Source: a virus
Virus record (IMG/VR): IMGVR_UViG_3300048588_000136
Location: 1-64,000 of that record
DNA length: 64,000 bases
Strand: one strand, 5' to 3'
A program made the translations under genes and the position numbers. Numbering within the stretch: the first letter of the stretch is position 1; every line of letters starts with the position of its first letter. A model generated the notes under the pieces. That model did no database searches. It saw only the letters and a list, made by a program, of their open reading frames with translations, and was not told where the DNA came from. Shown in pieces: positions 39,612-47,454 of this stretch.

Positions 39612-39928
39612 CTAGGGCCATCATAGCGGCGGAAGAGTCGGCCAAAGAGGACAAGCACGCACGGCCATTAACGCCGGCAGAGTTACGAGCAAAGGCTAAA
39701 GAGCTTGAAGCAGATGGGCTGTGTAATCCTGTATCGCTGGAAATATACAGGACATGGTATATGATGGGCGGATCACAGTATGGTCCGTCGCCTGTGGAAA
39801 TACTCGAAATGCCAGCGTGGTTGCGCATGGATTTTGACACGATCAATCGGTACATCTCCGATGAGCGCGACAGGGTGAAACGCAACAAGCCGAAGAAGGC
39901 CACAGCCAAAACGAGGGGCAGACATTGA
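39078..39928 (+). CDS. Frameshifted tail assembly chaperone (gpGT-like)
   Basis: A -1 slip on the A-run (39568-39576) moves reading to the frame that continues AESDRRAISELARAI and ends at TGA 39926. The 117-codon extension has no start of its own near its beginning, and it is helical and Lys-rich at the end (KRNKPKKATAKTRGRH). This matches the conserved gpG/gpGT arrangement of long-tailed phages. Confidence 0.78.
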
Positions 39929-39934
39929 ACCAAA

Positions 39935-39974
39935 GGCACTTACCGCAGCAGCAAGCCCCGGCGAGTGCCTTTTT
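39935..39974 (+). terminator. Intrinsic terminator after the chaperone genes
   Basis: GGCACT (39935) pairs with AGTGCC (39964-39969), followed by TTTTTT. It separates the head/tube genes from the tail genes. Confidence 0.72.
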
Positions 39975-39985
39975 TGTTGTTGAGA

Positions 39986-40234
39986 TCATGCTGAAATGCA
40001 AGGTTTCGAGACATATAGATCTGCGTGAATTCCATTGCGTTCTACATGAACAGTAGAGCCATGTAGTTCTTTTACTATTTTTAAATATGTGCTTTCCAGG
40101 ATATTGCCGCTATGCACAATGTTGCCGCCCTCATCCTTTTGTAGCCCTGAATCATTTGGATTCGGCAAAAAACAAAGCGCTTCATAGACAGAATCGGGCA
40201 TGTGTATGGTTATATTTATTTTGTCTCTGTTCAT
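39986..40234 (-). CDS. RHH-like moron gene in the tail module
   Basis: The 82-residue protein starts NRDKINITIHMPDSVYEAL, an RHH-type strand and helix, then a diverged second half. ATG 40234 follows TAGGAGG. It lies on the opposite strand inside the tail operon behind a terminator, the typical place for a late-acquired gene. Confidence 0.6.
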   Translation of the reverse strand: MNRDKINITIHMPDSVYEALCFLPNPNDSGLQKDEGGNIVHSGNILESTYLKIVKELHGSTVHVERNGIHADLYVSKPCISA

Positions 40235-40264
40235 AGTCACCTCCTACTGAGGATTATACCACAG

Positions 40265-40741
40265 ATGTTCACGTTAAGAACAGATAGCCGATTCGATGAT
40301 TTAGAACGCTTGGTTGACCGCATCGCCCGGCCCGGCAATGGCCAAACCCGCATGATTGCCGACGGCATACGCCAGCAATTCGCAGCCAATTTTACGCGCC
40401 AGGGTAGCGGTGATGGACGTTGGGCACCACTAGCGCTGTCCACGCAATTGCAGCGGCGGCAACAAGGCTTTGCAGGCAATAGTCCGATCCTAGTGCGACG
40501 TGGCGATTACCGCAAGTCATTCACCGAGCGCAGCGGCGACAATTACGAAAGTATTCAGTCAACTGGCTTCGGGCTAGTAATCGACGTTGGCAGCAATGAT
40601 CGTAGAGCGCCTTGGCTGGAACGTGGCACAAGCCGAATACCGGCACGGCCAGTCACGCTGCTAGGTGACGAGCAGGTTGATAATTTGGTGCGAATTGTTG
40701 ATTTCGTTGTCGGAGAAATCGAGCGCAACATATGGCGCTAA
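40265..40741 (+). CDS. Mu gpG/virion morphogenesis-like tail protein
   Basis: The 158-residue protein has a helical N-terminus and the motif ILVRRGDYRKSFTERSGD ... WLERGTSRIPARPVTLLGDE, typical of the phage virion morphogenesis/tail completion family. No good ribosome site is visible before ATG 40265. Confidence 0.65.
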   Translation: MFTLRTDSRFDDLERLVDRIARPGNGQTRMIADGIRQQFAANFTRQGSGDGRWAPLALSTQLQRRQQGFAGNSPILVRRGDYRKSFTERSGDNYESIQSTGFGLVIDVGSNDRRAPWLERGTSRIPARPVTLLGDEQVDNLVRIVDFVVGEIERNIWR

Positions 40742-40923
40742 CTAAGGCTGAACCAACCTACAAGGCACCCAAACCACGCTTTGTACCGGTGGTCGTCAAT
40801 GGTAAGTTGGTGTTTAAGTTCGACCCTGAACGCGGGCTCATTGAATGGCAAAGCAGAGGCGAAAAACATATTATCGACCTAGCGGAATACGCTGAGAAAC
40901 AAAATAGCGGTACAGACAATTGA
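40732..40923 (+). CDS. Small hypothetical protein
   Basis: The 63-residue basic-to-acidic protein has VPVVVNGKLVFKFDPERGLI and a C-terminal helix. It overlaps the previous gene by 10 bases. Confidence 0.55.
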   Translation: MALTKAEPTYKAPKPRFVPVVVNGKLVFKFDPERGLIEWQSRGEKHIIDLAEYAEKQNSGTDN

Positions 40924-40948
40924 TGCTGTACCGCTGTTCTGTTCCTCG

Positions 40949-41098
40949 TCATACCTCTTCTGACCAACAATCCTTCACATCAGGCAAGCTCAACATACGA
41001 TCAATCTCTGCCTGAATTTCGTCATCATTGCCCGTGAATGGGTGTTCATGCTCTCGATTCCAGATGTCTGTATAGACAATGCGGACAGTACGCCTCAT
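40949..41098 (-). CDS. Small acidic hypothetical protein
   Basis: A 49-residue frame starts at ATG 41098, overlapping the stop of the upstream - strand gene, with GGGAGA before it. It is acidic (DDEIQAEIDRMLSLPDVKD). Confidence 0.5.
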   Translation of the reverse strand: MRRTVRIVYTDIWNREHEHPFTGNDDEIQAEIDRMLSLPDVKDCWSEEV

Positions 41099-41601
41099 AG
41101 TGCGATTCTCCCGTACTGACTTAACACAGGTGGCAGATCGTTAGTATAGATATTCGTTGTCGGCTCACACTTACCGTGGTACATCAGCACATGACCACCA
41201 TTAACGCCGGCGCTAGCAATGATGTGTCCATTTCGCTTAGCATGTGACTCAATCGGACGCACTTCATGGTCTAGCACCAGCATATGTGCTGCGAAGCGTT
41301 GGTAGGGCTTGGGGAACTGTTGAGACAGGAAGACAACCAGCCCTGTCTCATGCTGCTCTACACCGTCAGTCACCCAGGGTTCGGGCATCGTAGCTTCTAC
41401 GGTGGGGAACATACCAAACGCATTGTGTTGCTCCAGCCGACAAAGCCAGTTGCACGCTTTCTGATACTCGAATTTCTTGCCGTCCCACACAATACGCACA
41501 CCGGCAGCATATGCCTTTGCCCAAAACGCAATCGCCGGGCGAATATACCACTGCTCAACTGACGTGTGCTTAATTGCCATTGTCGGTTCTAGATTTAGCA
41601 T
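41095..41601 (-). CDS. Hypothetical protein
   Basis: The 168-residue protein starts at ATG 41601; ATG 41580 is an alternative. It has an alpha/beta look with many Trp and His (NWLCRLEQHNAFGMF). I do not recognise it. It is part of a four-gene reverse-strand cassette placed between tail genes. Confidence 0.55.
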   Translation of the reverse strand: MLNLEPTMAIKHTSVEQWYIRPAIAFWAKAYAAGVRIVWDGKKFEYQKACNWLCRLEQHNAFGMFPTVEATMPEPWVTDGVEQHETGLVVFLSQQFPKPYQRFAAHMLVLDHEVRPIESHAKRNGHIIASAGVNGGHVLMYHGKCEPTTNIYTNDLPPVLSQYGRIAL

Positions 41602-41709
41602 GGTTGCCTCTATTTCTGATACACATGTGGATTTGCCCACAGTTTAACATTGGTCTAGTGAGATAAGCAAGCACGGTGCCGATGCCAGTTCCCTCACTCC
41701 ACACCCGTG

Positions 41710-41749
41710 TAGAGTTAACTCTATTTCGTAATTCAGTTGTTAACTCTAT
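41710..41749. promoter_or_regulatory. Repeated operator-like GTTAACTCTAT
   Basis: TAGAGTTAACTCTA (41710-41723) is a perfect palindrome. GTTAACTCTAT occurs at 41714-41724 and again at 41739-41749. The gap has no gene between 41640 and 41845, so these may control the - strand cassette. Confidence 0.5.
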
Positions 41750-41844
41750 ACGTATATAGATTCCTGGTTCGTCGGCGCACTTCTGTGCTATCCTCCCCAG
41801 GCGTTTTAAGTGTCCATCTGAGTAATCCGGCCACTACGTAAACT

Positions 41845-42258
41845 CTACCACATTGCTCGCAGACTATCGACCTGTTCGGCATCGTTCATAGCGTCGAAGG
41901 CGGCCATGCGCTTCGCCATCCGTTTCGTTGGCAACTTTGCGTCCTTGACCGGCTCAGGTTCAGGCGAAACATAAGCTTGCAGCCGGGCCAGCAATTCATC
42001 CTGATACTGGCGCCGTTCGTCGTCGGACATGGCGTACACATCACGCAGGTTCGACCGACAGTTCCGTAACTCGGTAATGTATTGCTTTCGCTCATCGGCC
42101 GTCATTGTTCGCAGGTCGGGTTGATCCTCGCCGCGCTCTGCTAATATTTTAGTGATGCGGGCACTCAGTTCGTCATTGTACGCGAGGAGTTCGGCGTAGG
42201 TCATGCTATCGATGTCTTTGCGCGAATCGTCGCGCTGAGGTAAAATCTTCTTAGCCAT
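41845..42258 (-). CDS. Helical charged hypothetical protein
   Basis: The 137-residue protein is helical with repeated short modules (TYAELLAYNDELSARI; TADERKQYITELRN; SDDERRQYQDELLARL) that look like internal repeats. It may be a DNA- or protein-binding helper. Confidence 0.55.
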   Translation of the reverse strand: MAKKILPQRDDSRKDIDSMTYAELLAYNDELSARITKILAERGEDQPDLRTMTADERKQYITELRNCRSNLRDVYAMSDDERRQYQDELLARLQAYVSPEPEPVKDAKLPTKRMAKRMAAFDAMNDAEQVDSLRAMW

Positions 42259-42288
42259 AGGAAAGCTTCGACCTTTCTTGTGGTGATT

Positions 42289-42321
42289 AGCCGGCTAGGT
42301 GGTGAAGACACCTAACCGGCT
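42289..42321. other. Inverted repeat between 42258 and 42322
   Basis: AGCCGGCTAGGTG pairs with CACCTAACCGGCT with one mismatch. It follows the stop of the 42322 gene on the - strand. T-rich sequence follows on the + strand only, so it may serve as terminator in that direction. Confidence 0.4.
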
Positions 42322-42522
42322 TTACTTTTTACTATTTTTCCTGCGCTGGTTATGCCATTCCGCTATGCGATCTACATCCTCTCGTTTCCATACCCATGAA
42401 TTGCCTATTTTACATGGGGCGAGATCTGGATGACGACGTAGGATAACACGCATGTATGACGGAGCAAGACCCAGCATATTCGCTACTTCGGCAGAACTGT
42501 AAATAGATTTCTCTCCATCCAA
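42322..42522 (-). CDS. MerR/excisionase-type HTH protein, TTG start
   Basis: The protein has 66 residues and reads SIYSSAEVANMLGLAPSYM ... NSWVWKREDVDRIAEWHN, the winged-helix of excisionase-like and MerR-type DNA-binding proteins. TTG 42522 is chosen because GAGGAGG lies 5 bases upstream and the promoter (42594-42566) overlaps the longer ATG start at 42594. Confidence 0.7.
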   Translation of the reverse strand: MDGEKSIYSSAEVANMLGLAPSYMRVILRRHPDLAPCKIGNSWVWKREDVDRIAEWHNQRRKNSKK

Positions 42523-42565
42523 AGTCACCTCCTCAGCAATTGACACTGTATCGTTTCCATGCATT

Positions 42566-42594
42566 ATTCTAGCACAGAAACCATAGCGTGTCAA
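42566..42594 (-). promoter_or_regulatory. Promoter of the HTH cassette
   Basis: On the - strand TTGACA (42594-42589), 17 bp, TAGAAT (42571-42566). It fixes the translation start of the HTH gene downstream. Confidence 0.78.
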
Positions 42595-42648
42595 TGGGCA
42601 ATCCGTGACATATTATACGTCTTTGCGGTATGGACAGGAATAACCCAC

Positions 42649-42677
42649 TATACAAAAATGTAATTTTGTGCTATACT
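42649..42677 (+). promoter_or_regulatory. Extended -10 promoter of a small RNA
   Basis: TGTGCTATACT (42667-42677) is an extended -10; the -35 position reads TATACA at 17 bp. The same box precedes both tRNA-like elements. Confidence 0.6.
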
Positions 42678-42683
42678 TTCCGT

Positions 42684-42758
42684 AGCGAATTTAATACTTA
42701 AGCGCCTAGAGCGCCCACACCGAACGCCAGGAGCGTCCAGTGATGGGCGCTTTTTTAT
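42684..42758 (+). ncRNA. Candidate small RNA ending in a terminator
   Basis: The RNA would run from about 42684 to a strong terminator: AGCGCCCA (42709) with TGGGCGCT, inner ACGC/GCGT hairpin, then TTTTTT at about 42752. No ORF fits inside. Its first 30 bases (TTTAATACTTAA) resemble the segment after tRNA-like element 2 (CTTAATATCTTAA). Confidence 0.5.
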
Positions 42759-43006
42759 TTCCCGGTCAATGGGTTACGTGGTGGGGATGGGAGCGTTTGC
42801 GTCATCTGCTGTTGTTCTGCGAGTCGTCGTGCGGCGTCTTGGTTGGCGATGACCTGCTGGAGTTCAATCTGTTTTCTGAGCAGGTCAATAATTTCGTTGA
42901 TACGAAAATACCAGAGTATTACCTCTCTGATTAAGTAGAAGACGAGTCCAATCGCTACCGAGCCGACTACCAGGATGACTAATATACCCGACCAATCTGG
43001 AGACAT
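42755..43006 (-). CDS. Membrane-anchored coiled-coil protein
   Basis: The 83-residue protein has one N-terminal membrane helix (ILVILVVGSVAIGLVFYLI) and a Gln/Arg-rich coiled coil. GAAAGGAAAA precedes ATG 43006. It is convergent with the small RNA. Confidence 0.6.
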   Translation of the reverse strand: MSPDWSGILVILVVGSVAIGLVFYLIREVILWYFRINEIIDLLRKQIELQQVIANQDAARRLAEQQQMTQTLPSPPRNPLTGK

Positions 43007-43077
43007 GTGTTTTCCTTTCTAAGATGTAGGATACGCCAGTTTAACAGCATTTACTTTTTGTTAATTGAGTGTAACGA

Positions 43078-46000
43078 ATGCCTGACAAGAATTTAACGTA
43101 CAAGATAATTATAGACACAAGCCAAGCGAAAACGCAAGCGCAATCCATACGCTCTGTGTTTGAGGCTGAATTGAAGCAGATCAGTGTCGGTAAGCTCGAC
43201 ACAACCGGCGTAAAAACAGCGGTCGATCAGGTCAAGGCGCTTTCTGCCGAGTTTGAAAAAGCTGTCAAATCCGGTGACATGGGACAGATTGACACGTCGG
43301 GCATTACCAGGGCCATAACCGAGGCGAGTCAGTTGCAGCTTGCTTTTGAAAAAGCAGCAGGCGCCGCCAACAACATCAAGATGCCAAGTGGCGGCGGTCC
43401 TGGTAGCGGCAATATATCTGCTATCATCGGTCAGGTGGTGCCAGGTGGATTAGGGACATTGGGCGGCGCCTTTGCCGGTGGATTTACTGCAACAGCGGTT
43501 ATCGCAGGACTAAAGGAACTAGGGCAAGAATTAGACGCTGTTGCGCGGCGCGGCGCAGTTATGACACAGTTACGAGATGTGTTAGAGAGTTACACCAAAT
43601 CTGTCGGCACAAATACCGATGCTATGATTGGTGCCGCCAAAAAAGCGTCTGCCGGAACTATTGCTGAATATGAATTAATCCTCAACGCGAACCGGGCGCT
43701 GCAATTCGAGGTCGCCAAAACCCCACAGCAATTTGCTCAGTTGGTTGAATTATCCACAGCGTTAGGGCGCGCCCAAGGCATTAGCGATACGCAAGCGCTA
43801 GAGTATCTGACCACTGGCCTAGCACGCGAGTCTCGATTAATTTTGGACAACTTGGGCTTGATCATCAATGTCTCCAAAGCAAACGAAGATTATGCTAAGT
43901 CAATAGGTAAGACGGCGGATCAACTTACCACGGCTGAGCGCAAGCAAGCGTTGTTAGCGGAAGCATACAACCAAGGCGCTGTCGCGATTGAGGCGAATCG
44001 GCAAGCTTTTGATAGTGCAGCGACACAATATGAACGATTTGATGCAAATGCGCAAAACCTGAAAGATTCACTTGGAGAATTGGCATCACGTATTCTCTCC
44101 ATGCCTGTCGCAAAAGCTGCTGGAGCACTTCAGGAGTATAACGAAAAATATTTCAAAGGCGGGGTATCTGACGATACACTTTTGCGCCGTCGTGCTGAAC
44201 TACAAGCAGAAATAGCCAAGATAGAAGCAAATGGCGGTCAATCCAATGTGCTAGGTATGCAGTTCGATGACGACCTAATTGGGCGCGCCGAACGGTACAG
44301 GGATGCCATTGCTGAGATTGACATTTTATTACGTGCAATGAAATCTGACGAGCCGAATCCCATTACTGGGCCAAGCCTCGAAGATTTTACGCAAGGACAA
44401 TCAACTAAAAAATTAACTTTCAGTCCATCGGAATTATCGGCAACTGATCTTATTGCCGCAGAAAGCGAAAAGATAGAAGCCGCGCTACTCGCTCGCGCTA
44501 AGCAAGCCGTAGCAACAATGGGTGCTGACAGTATTGCATCCGTGACAGCGCAAATGGAATCTGTACGATCTCAAATGAACGCTGCCATCGATGACATGAT
44601 AGAACGGGGATTGAGTGATCCACAACAAATTTCCTTCGAGAGTACGGCTCTCCAGGAATCACTACTTGCCGCCTTCGATGTCGTCAATCAAGTCGATTTC
44701 AGTGCGTTTAGTGGCGCATTCGCAGGGCTTAACCAAAGCTTTGGTGATTTTCTCCCCGCTGTTGCATCGGCTCGTGAAGAGTTAGCGGCGCTATCAGAAG
44801 AGATTGCATTCACCGGCAGCATGACGGCAGAGCAGGCCGCGCAGTTTGATTACCTGGCTTCTATTGCCTACAGTGTTGGCGACGCAGGGTCGCAGCTAAA
44901 TGGCGTTGTCAACGAGCTTGGCGGCGCCTTCTTGGAGTCAAACAGCTACGCCGCCGCATTGGTCGAACAATTATTCCTCGCTGAAGCCGCCTTCCGTAAT
45001 GGGCAGATTTCAGCCGGCACCTATGCTGGCATGACGGCGGCGCTAACCGGCAACTTGTTAACGCTTGCCCAAGGTGCCGGCATTGCCACAAGCGCTATAT
45101 GGCAACTTAATCAAGCACAGGCGGACATGAGCAACCTGCCGGGGTACGCTGCGGGGCAGCAGGTCGGTGGCAGCATTTCGCAGCGCATAGCCACACAGCA
45201 AGCGGCCAGTGGTCGTGAGCAGAACCGGCGCGAAATGGAGCGTTACAATGCAGCGGTTGCGCGGCAGCAGGAATCGTCGGCGCGGCGTGCGGGCAAGGCG
45301 TTGGAGGACGGCGCAAAAAAGGCCAGCCAGGAACTAAAATCGGCTCTTGACAAAGTGCCGGGTCTGTTCGGTACAACGCAGGTCACTGAACAGGACATGA
45401 AAGACGCTGAACTTGGTGTCTACCAGGAAAAGGCTGACGAATACCTGCGGCGCCTACGTGACGAGGTGGTCAACGGCAAACAGTGGGAGGATGTGTCAAT
45501 CGAGGAGGCGCGTGCGGGGCTGGAACGAGCCGGGCTAGAGGTTGGCAACACGGCAGAGCAAACATTGTCGCTTCTCGAAAAAGCCATGAACGACAGTTCG
45601 CTGTACTCTGCCGCCGAGAACATCCCCATTTTCATCAATGAGGAAGCGGTTAAGTATGCGCAAGATTTGCAAGCCAAAAGCGAGCAAGGCCGCAAGAATA
45701 TCTATGAATATTTCGGCGTGGTTGTTGATGATGCCACGAGCGCTGCGACCGGTGGTGGTGGTGCGGCTCCCGCGCCCGTGGCGCCGCCGAAGCTTGTCGA
45801 TATCGACCCGCTAACCGAGGGCTTGCAAACCGGGCTTGACGAGTATGTGAACGCCAACGGGCAAGTCATCAAGGAGCAAGTGGCTAACGCAAAAGCGCTG
45901 TTCTTTGACCCGGCCCAACTGTTTGGCACAGGCGGTAAAACAAACGGCATGGGGCCGATGACCAATCCGGCTGTTACTGTCACCGCTGATCCCACGGCGC

Positions 46001-47100
46001 AAGCGCTGGTGCCGTACATTACCGGCCAGCAGCAGGCGACTATCCAGATGCAGGCGACCAGCACCGCATTTGGCCCGCAGCCACAGGATACAGCGCCGAC
46101 ATCGGGGGCTGTGGCCCTAGCGCCGACCATTGACGGCGAGGCGTTGCAAACCGAGCTTGACAAACTGACGCCGACAGTAGGCGTGCAGCTACATGTTACC
46201 GTCGAAGAGATCGCGCTGTTCAAGCAAACGATTACCGGTATTATCACGCCGACGGTTGGCGTCAAGTTGGAAACACCAACGGAGACATTGACCACCTGGG
46301 CGACAGGCATAGAGACAAATACACCGTCACCGGCAATTGAGGCACGTATCAACACGACGGTTGGCACGCTGTCGGACTGGGTACTGTGGGTAGAAACGAA
46401 CGCTCCAAAGCCCAATGTTGGTGTCTTGTTGCATACCACCGTCGAGGAAATCGGATTATACAAGGACACCATCGGCAGCATCGTGAAGCCGACTGTCGAG
46501 GTGGGGCTGACGCTGGGCCAGTCTGAGCAAAGTGTTAGCGCTCAGTTGGCGACAGCCATCACCGCCGACGTTGCCACCAACGCCAACATGTTCACTACAC
46601 CTGGCATTGTAGTAGCGCAGCTTATCATGGCGGCTATCCTGGACAACATGCAAGGCCAACAACAGCAGGGACAGGGGGGTGGTGAAGGCGGCGGCGGGCC
46701 GGTGGCTATGGCACTAGCAACCAATCTCATGACGCAGTTTGCTACAGCGGCCCCGATGTTTACCGCGGCTGGAATTGTGCCAGCGCAGATTGTGGAAGCG
46801 GGCTTTAAGGGTCACACCTACACCGGCATGGCCGATAATCTACAGGCGAGTGTCATGCAGTCAATCTCATCTAAGGCGGGCGATTTCGTGGCGGCGGGTG
46901 GCTATATCGGTGGCTGGATTCAGCAGGGGATCAACCAGTCGTTTAACGCCGAAATCAACCTGACGTTTGCCACCAACGCCGGGGCAAGCTGGGGAACAGC
47001 GTTCATGAAAGGCGCACTCACTGCTATCGGCGGCGGGGCGCTGGTGCAATCCATCAGTGACAAGGTGATCACGGATTTGGCGACGGAGTTGGAAAAATAA
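43078..47100 (+). CDS. Tail tape measure protein
   Basis: The 1340-residue protein sets tail length, here about 200 nm if 0.15 nm per residue holds. It opens YKIIIDTSQAKTQAQSIR, has helical segments, a hydrophobic stretch near residues 115-145, and a Gly/Ala/Pro-rich late region. Residues about 1032-1141 contain four copies of a unit of about 27 residues starting PTVGV, PTVGV, PAIEA and PNVGV. No lytic domain is apparent. Confidence 0.85.
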   Translation: MPDKNLTYKIIIDTSQAKTQAQSIRSVFEAELKQISVGKLDTTGVKTAVDQVKALSAEFEKAVKSGDMGQIDTSGITRAITEASQLQLAFEKAAGAANNIKMPSGGGPGSGNISAIIGQVVPGGLGTLGGAFAGGFTATAVIAGLKELGQELDAVARRGAVMTQLRDVLESYTKSVGTNTDAMIGAAKKASAGTIAEYELILNANRALQFEVAKTPQQFAQLVELSTALGRAQGISDTQALEYLTTGLARESRLILDNLGLIINVSKANEDYAKSIGKTADQLTTAERKQALLAEAYNQGAVAIEANRQAFDSAATQYERFDANAQNLKDSLGELASRILSMPVAKAAGALQEYNEKYFKGGVSDDTLLRRRAELQAEIAKIEANGGQSNVLGMQFDDDLIGRAERYRDAIAEIDILLRAMKSDEPNPITGPSLEDFTQGQSTKKLTFSPSELSATDLIAAESEKIEAALLARAKQAVATMGADSIASVTAQMESVRSQMNAAIDDMIERGLSDPQQISFESTALQESLLAAFDVVNQVDFSAFSGAFAGLNQSFGDFLPAVASAREELAALSEEIAFTGSMTAEQAAQFDYLASIAYSVGDAGSQLNGVVNELGGAFLESNSYAAALVEQLFLAEAAFRNGQISAGTYAGMTAALTGNLLTLAQGAGIATSAIWQLNQAQADMSNLPGYAAGQQVGGSISQRIATQQAASGREQNRREMERYNAAVARQQESSARRAGKALEDGAKKASQELKSALDKVPGLFGTTQVTEQDMKDAELGVYQEKADEYLRRLRDEVVNGKQWEDVSIEEARAGLERAGLEVGNTAEQTLSLLEKAMNDSSLYSAAENIPIFINEEAVKYAQDLQAKSEQGRKNIYEYFGVVVDDATSAATGGGGAAPAPVAPPKLVDIDPLTEGLQTGLDEYVNANGQVIKEQVANAKALFFDPAQLFGTGGKTNGMGPMTNPAVTVTADPTAQALVPYITGQQQATIQMQATSTAFGPQPQDTAPTSGAVALAPTIDGEALQTELDKLTPTVGVQLHVTVEEIALFKQTITGIITPTVGVKLETPTETLTTWATGIETNTPSPAIEARINTTVGTLSDWVLWVETNAPKPNVGVLLHTTVEEIGLYKDTIGSIVKPTVEVGLTLGQSEQSVSAQLATAITADVATNANMFTTPGIVVAQLIMAAILDNMQGQQQQGQGGGEGGGGPVAMALATNLMTQFATAAPMFTAAGIVPAQIVEAGFKGHTYTGMADNLQASVMQSISSKAGDFVAAGGYIGGWIQQGINQSFNAEINLTFATNAGASWGTAFMKGALTAIGGGALVQSISDKVITDLATELEK

Positions 47101-47103
47101 CAC

Positions 47104-47454
47104 ATGGCAATGAGTTTAGGCGGTACAACCATATCAAGCACTATCGAAAATGGTGGCGGCAAATACGCATTCAAGCGCGAACGCCTGCGCACGAATGGCG
47201 ACGGCGAAGCAGTGATGGCCAACTACTACACGCTGACGTGGACATTTGAGCAGATGTCACTGACGGATTTTACCTGGATACGATCCACACTGATGAGCGG
47301 AGCGGGCAGCGTGAAGTATAGCAGCGCATCACTGTATAACGATTTGGGCGTATTGACGAGTTACACCAACGCTGTGGCGTATGAGCCGGTCTGGGACACG
47401 GCTAGCGGGGGACAGGTGTTCGGCGTGACTTGGATCATAGATAGGATTCGGTAA
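47104..47454 (+). CDS. Hypothetical tail-tip protein
   Basis: The 116-residue protein is beta-rich (YYTLTWTFEQMSLTDFTWIR). It lies between tape measure and hub gene, where distal tail proteins sit, and overlaps the next gene start by one base. Confidence 0.6.
   Translation: MAMSLGGTTISSTIENGGGKYAFKRERLRTNGDGEAVMANYYTLTWTFEQMSLTDFTWIRSTLMSGAGSVKYSSASLYNDLGVLTSYTNAVAYEPVWDTASGGQVFGVTWIIDRIR

Noticed and set aside
45702-46481. 259-residue open frame on the - strand in the tape measure
   Set aside because: Low-complexity Val/Ser/Pro product antisense to a certain gene, with no ribosome site.
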